The position numbers and the translations under genes are program-made. Shown here one piece after another: positions 32,670 to 37,254 of a stretch of DNA of 37,254 nucleotides. The notes beneath the pieces are model-generated. The model was not told the DNA's origin, ran no database searches, and was given only the letters and a program-made list of their open reading frames with translations. This DNA comes from Dinochytrium kinnereticum (lineage: Eukaryota > Chytridiomycota > Chytridiomycetes > Chytridiales > Chytridiaceae), in the NCBI GenBank assembly GCA_027604005.1, contig JADGJT010000235.1, positions 1 to 37,254 of the forward strand. The letters run 5' to 3'. Each line of letters starts with the position of its first letter. Position 1 is the first letter of the stretch.

Positions 32670-34733
32670 TTAAAAAACCTCATCGTCTCCGCCCAAGTAA
32701 CCAGATCCTTCCACATCCTGCTCCCAAAAGTCCGACGCAACCGTCTTGGTTCTAAAGACATGAATGCTAGTGTTGTTGAAGACCGTCTTGTCAGCAAAGT
32801 TTGTGGGGAAGGGTATCTCTGTCAAAAATGGTTGGCAGTAAACGAACAGAAAGAAGAGGTTAAGGATATAAATTCAATGACCAAGATAAAAAACGGCCGC
32901 TTATCAAAAAAAACAACAAAAAAACCAGGCAAAGACTAAAAAAAGAAAGACAAGAAACATAACAGGGGTTTGGATAAGAACTGAAAAAGAAAAAGGATAT
33001 TTTTATCAAAATCGGTGATCGGTCAACCTGCTTTGGCCTAAAGAATCAGAATTAGAAGAAGGCAACAACAACAACAACAACAACAACCGTCAAAAAAGAA
33101 AAAAAACAAAAACAAAAACAAACAAAAGAAAGCAACCAAAAAGCAACTTCCATCCGTTACAAAAAAACAAAAACAACAAGACCAAACAAACAACACCACC
33201 AACAAAAAAAAGACAAACAAAAGAAAACAAAAAAAAAACAAACAAAAGCAAACCACTCACATAGTCTGATAAGCCTCAAAACTGTTCCCAACAATCACAA
33301 CCCTCCCGACCCCCCCACCCCCCCAATTAGCCGCAATAACATTCGCATAAAGCGCATGTCCACAATGCGGCATGTAAAACAACGTGGGCTCAGTCACCTT
33401 TCTACGTCCCATCTACCTTATCAGGTTAAAAAACCCGTCCACTCAAAAAATCAAACAAGTATTAAGGTAGAAAAGCACTGACCTCGTTCGCTTCTATGAC
33501 TGTGATATTGAAATGAGAGAGAATCAGAAGATCGGTGGGAGAGTAAGCAGGGTCGAACGTTTCGATTTCCGTGATCTAATGAAAAAAGAACATGTTAAAG
33601 AGCCCCATTTCTACTTCCCACCAAGCAAAAGGCGCGTAACAAAAAAAAAAAAAAAAAAAGGCCAAAGAAGAATGAAACCGTTTCCCTGCCGAACCTTTAA
33701 AACATCTTTAAGCAAAATCAAGAGAGCCAGCTGGTCTCTCGCGATGGATGATTCGGAAATAGGTCCTAAACCGTAGGCGACGCATCGGGAGAAGAAGGAG
33801 TAGGGGAGGTTTGCTCGGGAAAAGCATTCTTTTGAGTGGAGAAAAGAAAAAAACAAACTTGAGAAGACGCAGAAAAAAAATGAGAAAGTTTGGTGGTGAC
33901 AGGAGAGAGTGTGGTTACCTATTAGATCTGTGAAGAAGGCGCTGGTCCTTATGAATGATCTAAGGAGAAAGCGAAAAACAAAATTATATAAGGGGTGTGA
34001 TGCTTGTGAAAGGTTGACGCAAAGGCTAAACAAAGATAAGGTTGAAGAGAAAGGGATGCAAGCAAAGAGGAAAAACAACCGATGAACAAGAAACGAACTT
34101 GAAGAAGAAAAGAACGGCAAAGGCAGGCAGCAAAAGATGATCATTTTAATCCGCAAAAGAAAAGAGAAAGAAAACAAAAAAAGCACTCAACAAGATAAAT
34201 GAACCAAAAAAAAAAAAGAAAAGAAAAATGGTATTCACACGAAGAAAACCTAACCACTCCCAACCCACCAATAAACAAAAAAAAGGAACAGAATGAAAGA
34301 AACAAACAAAAAAAAAACAACAAACGTAGCCGACATGAACATAAAAAAATCTTCCCCGCTGGCACCCCCAAAAAACAAAAAAACAAACAAAGAAACTAAT
34401 ACCCAACCAATCCCCCAACCACCACTCGCCATTCAAACAACAGCAAAAAAAAGGCAAAATAACCACAACAACCAAACTGAAACCCAAAAACCCAAAAGAA
34501 ACCAAATAAAAAGCACAACAACAACAACAAAAAAGACCCACTCACATCCTCCCCTCAATCTCTCCAACCCCCTTCCCAACCGCATCCCCCTCCCCCCCCA
34601 CCCTCGGCCTCCCCCCCAACCTCCGATACCCGAAGCCCCCCCTCTCCTCCTCCACATTCCCAGTCCTATCCCGTCCTCGACGGTTTCTCCGAGTCCGACC
34701 AGCGACGACAAGCGTAAAGCCATCATCCTCCAT
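32670..34733 (-). CDS. SRR1/Ber1-like protein, at least 6 exons
   Basis: SRR1-domain proteins (plant SRR1, yeast Ber1, animal SRRD) have no settled biochemical role; they are linked to circadian or light signalling in plants and to microtubules in yeast. Exons 34733-34546, 33959-33919, 33828-33695, 33575-33483, 33412-33261 and a last exon from 32818 to the TAA at 32670 are short and easily missed. The start reads MEDDGFTLVVAGRTRRNRR. Then come SRCVAYGLGPI, ARDQLALLILL, TLFYMPHCGHALYANV and VVIVGNSFEAYQ, which follow the SRR1 domain in order. The last exon has IPFPTNFADKTVFNNTSIH. Phases agree up to 33261. The link to the last exon does not fit directly, and about 20 residues seem missing. One or more tiny exons probably lie between 32819 and 33260 (a GCCAAAGCAG microexon near 33040 is a candidate), but I cannot place them. 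Confidence 0.75.
32819..33260 (-). other. Long, T/G-rich intron region of the SRR1-like gene
   Basis: On the coding strand most of 33061-33245 consists of T and G with almost no A or C, including a (GTT)8 run complementary to CAA repeats at 33063-33087. Short exon(s) are expected inside this interval but are not resolved. Confidence 0.55.
33960..34545 (-). other. Long low-complexity first intron of the SRR1-like gene
   Basis: This interval is 586 nt, bounded by GTGAGT and CTCCTTAG, while most introns in the window are 48-100 nt. On the coding strand it is dominated by T with G and C. Apparent open frames in it (for example 34146-34541 minus) are compositional artefacts rich in Phe, Cys and Val. 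Confidence 0.6.
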
Positions 34734-35430
34734 TTCCCAATTAGCAAAAAAAAAACCAACAAAAAACAAAAATAGTTAAATTGACAAGTTCTTCCAGCTT
34801 TCCAAGGATGCAAGTTGAGGTCCTCCAACCAAAAAGTGCCCAAGCCAGCGTCAAGCGTCACCCGTTGTCGCTTCTTGGTCACCCGGGCATGCGATTGGTA
34901 AGAAGTCGGCCACATCAAACATCAACGGACTTGGCTACCTCGAACCATGACTTTTTTTTTTTTTTTTTTGGAAGGTAAGAGGCCCACAGGACGCCGAAAG
35001 GACACGCGACCCATCCTCCAGCTTCCACGAGTTTGAGTGCGACCTGACGGCTCCATCGTTTATCGTGCCGTCTCATTTGATTCCAATTGCGTATCCACCC
35101 ACGGAGCAGGGAACCTCGAGCTGCCAAAGAAGATAGATGTGAGAAGGGATGCAGCTGACTGCGGGCACGACGACTGCACCCGCCGACGACCCAATCCACC
35201 CCGGTGGCGCAGCAGGTATGAAGAGGAGTGGCAAAAGAGCCTGGGGTCCATCAAGCAGGCTCTTGGGGGTTGCCAGGCGCAAAGGTATCGCTCCAGAACC
35301 TGGGACTGGAGAGGGGCCTGTGCCCAAGGCAACCCTACCGCCTTGGGTCCGCCTCCACTCGACGTGTAGAAAGATGGACGCGTCCCTCCCCCTCCAACGC
35401 GTGGGGCCGCGGGAAGACATGGCGTCCAAG
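34734..35430. other. Intergenic between SRR1-like gene and tandem array
   Basis: This contains the promoter side of the SRR1-like gene, an 18-T run at 34952-34969 and a GC-rich segment (35040-35430). The GC-rich segment carries open frames on both strands without family signal. Two ACGCGT sites near 35378 and 35397 already foreshadow the array to the right. Confidence 0.5.
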
Positions 35431-37254
35431 ACATTCCGCCGAACCCGCGACGATCCCCCGGCGGGAGGGAGGTCAGCAGAAGAACTGAAACTCTTGACGC
35501 CTGAACGATCCCCAGGATTGTTGACGCGTACAGATCGAATTTCTCTTGACGCGTGAGATTTGGCTTCACTTTTTCCACATCGTTATCAACACGCCTTAAC
35601 CTCAAGTTCCACTTTACTTAATTCCTTCCCAAATGAGTGTTCCCTCTGAGAGAATCCTGAGGAGTTGTGGCTGCACCACTAAGGAAGGAGGCAGTGGTGA
35701 CGCCGTCTCTTCCGCAGACATTCCGCCGACGCCGCGACGAGCCACCAGCGGGAGGGAGGTCTACAGAAGAACGAGAACTCCGGACGCGTGAACGATCCCC
35801 AGGATTGTTGACGGGTGCAGATCGAATTTCTCTTGACGCGTCAGATTTGGCTTCTCTTTTTCCAAATCGTTATCAACACGCCGTAACCTCAAGTTCCACT
35901 TTACGTCGTTCCTTCTACACAACCCAAATGAGTGGTCCCCCTGAGAGAATCCTGAGAAGCTGTGGACCGCACCAGCTGCACCGCTAATGAAGGAAGGGTG
36001 GCAGTGGTGACGCCGTCTCTTCCGCAGACATTCCGCCGACGCCGCGACCAGCCACCGGCGGGAGGGAGGACTGCAGAAGAACGAGGACTCTGGACGCGAA
36101 AACGATCCCGCGACCAGCCACCAGCGGGAGGGAGGTCAGCAGAAGAACGAGAACTCTTGACGCGTGAACGATCCCCAGGATTGTTGACGCGTACAGATCG
36201 AATTTCTCTTGACGCGTCATCTTTGGCTTCTCTTTTTCCACATCGCTATCACAACGCCTTAACCTCAAGTTCCACTGTACCTCCTTCCTTCTTCCCAACC
36301 CAAATGAGTGTTCCCTCTGAGAGAATCCTGAGGAGCTGTAGCTGCAGCGCTAAGGAAGGGGGGCAGTGGTGACGCCGTCTCTTCCGCAGACATTCCGCCG
36401 ACGCCGCGACCAGCCCCCGGCGGGAGGGAGGTCTGCAGAAGAACGAGAACTCTGGACGCGTAAACGATCTCGAGGTTTGTTGACGCTTACTGATCGAATT
36501 TCTCTTCACGCGTCAGATTTGGCTTCTCTTTTTCCACATCTTTATCAACACGCCTTAACCTCAAGTTCCACTTTACTTAATTCCTTCTACCCAACCCAAA
36601 GGAGTGTTCCCTCTGAGAGAATCCTGGCGAGCTGTAGCTGCGCCGCTAAGGAAGGAGGCAGTGGTGACGCCGTCTATTCCGCAGACATTCCGCCGATGCC
36701 GGGACGAGCCACCAGCGGGAGGGAGGACTGCAAAAGAATGAGGACTCTGGACGCGTAAACGATCCCCAGGATTGTTGACGCTTACAGATCGAATTCCTCT
36801 TGACGCGTCAGATTTGGCTTCTCTTTTCCCACATCGTTATCACCAAGCCGTACCCTCAAGTTCCACTTTACTTCCTTCCTTCTACCCAACCCAAATGAGT
36901 GGTCCCTCTGAGAGAATCCTGAGTAGCTGTAGCTGCAGCGCTAAGGAAGGAGGCAGTGGTGACGCCGTCTCTTCCCCAGACATTCCGCCGACCCCGCGAC
37001 CAGCCACCAGCGGGAGGGAGGACTGCAGAAGAACGAGAACTCTGGACGCGTAAACGATCCCGAGGTTTGTTGACGCTTACAGATCGAATTTCTCTTGACG
37101 CGTCAGATTTGGCTTCTTTTTTTCCATATCGTTATCACCACGCCGTAACCTCAAGTTCCACTTTACGTCGTTCCTTCTACCCAACCCAAATGAAAGTTCC
37201 CTCTGAGAGAATCCTGAGAAATCGTGGACCTCACCATCATTAGCGCTAAAGAAG
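35431..37254. repeat. Tandem array of about 296-bp units, cut by the window end
   Basis: The anchor GAGAGAATCCTG occurs at 35648, 35943, 36319, 36615, 36910 and 37205, so spacings are 295, 376, 296, 295 and 295 bp. A partial first copy starts near 35431. The 376-bp unit carries an internal duplication of about 80 bp around 36045-36190. Each unit contains CATTCCGCCGACGC, a GCGGGAGGGAGG block, GATCGAATTTCTCTT and at least one or two ACGCGT sites, one usually inside the palindrome TGACGCGTCA. Because 295-296 is not a multiple of three, the forward open frames here shift from unit to unit and share peptides only within a unit. I read the array as non-coding satellite-like DNA. Its end is outside the window. 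Confidence 0.85.

Noticed and set aside
34146..34541. Minus-strand frames rich in Phe/Cys/Val resembling membrane protein
   Set aside because: They come from T/G-rich low-complexity intron sequence. The hydrophobicity is a composition artefact.
35667..37243. Series of forward open frames with similar Arg/Pro-rich peptides in the tandem array
   Set aside because: The repeat unit is 295-296 bp, so the frame is lost at each unit boundary, and substitutions do not look codon-constrained. They are shadows of a DNA repeat.

Overview
The window looks like nuclear DNA of a fungus, most likely an early-diverging zoosporic (chytrid-like) one. The reasons are many short GT-AG introns (mostly 48-100 nt), fungal families (a Sel1-repeat CaaX protein of the chitin-synthase-activator type, a heme-thiolate peroxidase, a membrane-anchored multicopper oxidase), and an animal-style two-domain transmembrane adenylyl cyclase that Dikarya are not known for. 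The taxon is an inference; no marker gene settles it.

Layout. Bases 1-4249 are gene-poor and somewhat AT-rich, with small inverted and direct repeats. A PiT-family phosphate transporter follows (4339-6076, +, 4 exons). Next come an unrecognised protein (7090-8281, -, 2 exons), a four-helix claudin-like membrane protein (10467-11286, -, 4 exons) and a 1407-residue Sel1-repeat protein ending in a CaaX box (12065-16525, -, 3 exons). The last shares a short divergent promoter region with a tRNase Z gene (16830-18351, +, 3 exons). A secreted heme-thiolate peroxidase/peroxygenase (19680-20539, +, 2 exons) converges on a Fet3-like multicopper oxidase (22099-24912, -, 11 exons). A large tandem-domain adenylyl cyclase fills 25619-31140 (-, 11 exons). 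It is divergent from a ubiquitin-eS31 (S27a) fusion gene (31927-32448, +, 2 exons), which converges on an SRR1/Ber1-like gene (32670-34733, -, at least 6 exons). The right end (about 35431 to the window edge) is a tandem array of roughly 296-bp units dense in ACGCGT.

The gene models were built by hand by joining open frames across GT/AG sites. Reading-frame phase was checked at every junction, and conserved motifs cross several junctions (HPFHLHGH, HCHIEWH, MDIAGF, TIGDAY, HGASDVSNA), which supports the models strongly. The genes do not form one pathway. Themes are membrane signalling (cyclase), cell-surface and wall functions (Sel1-CaaX protein, tetraspan protein), redox enzymes of the secretory route (peroxidase, multicopper oxidase), phosphate uptake and core RNA/translation genes. 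The most unusual object is the cyclase: its first catalytic domain carries the residues that in animals sit in C2, and its second carries the metal-binding residues that in animals sit in C1.
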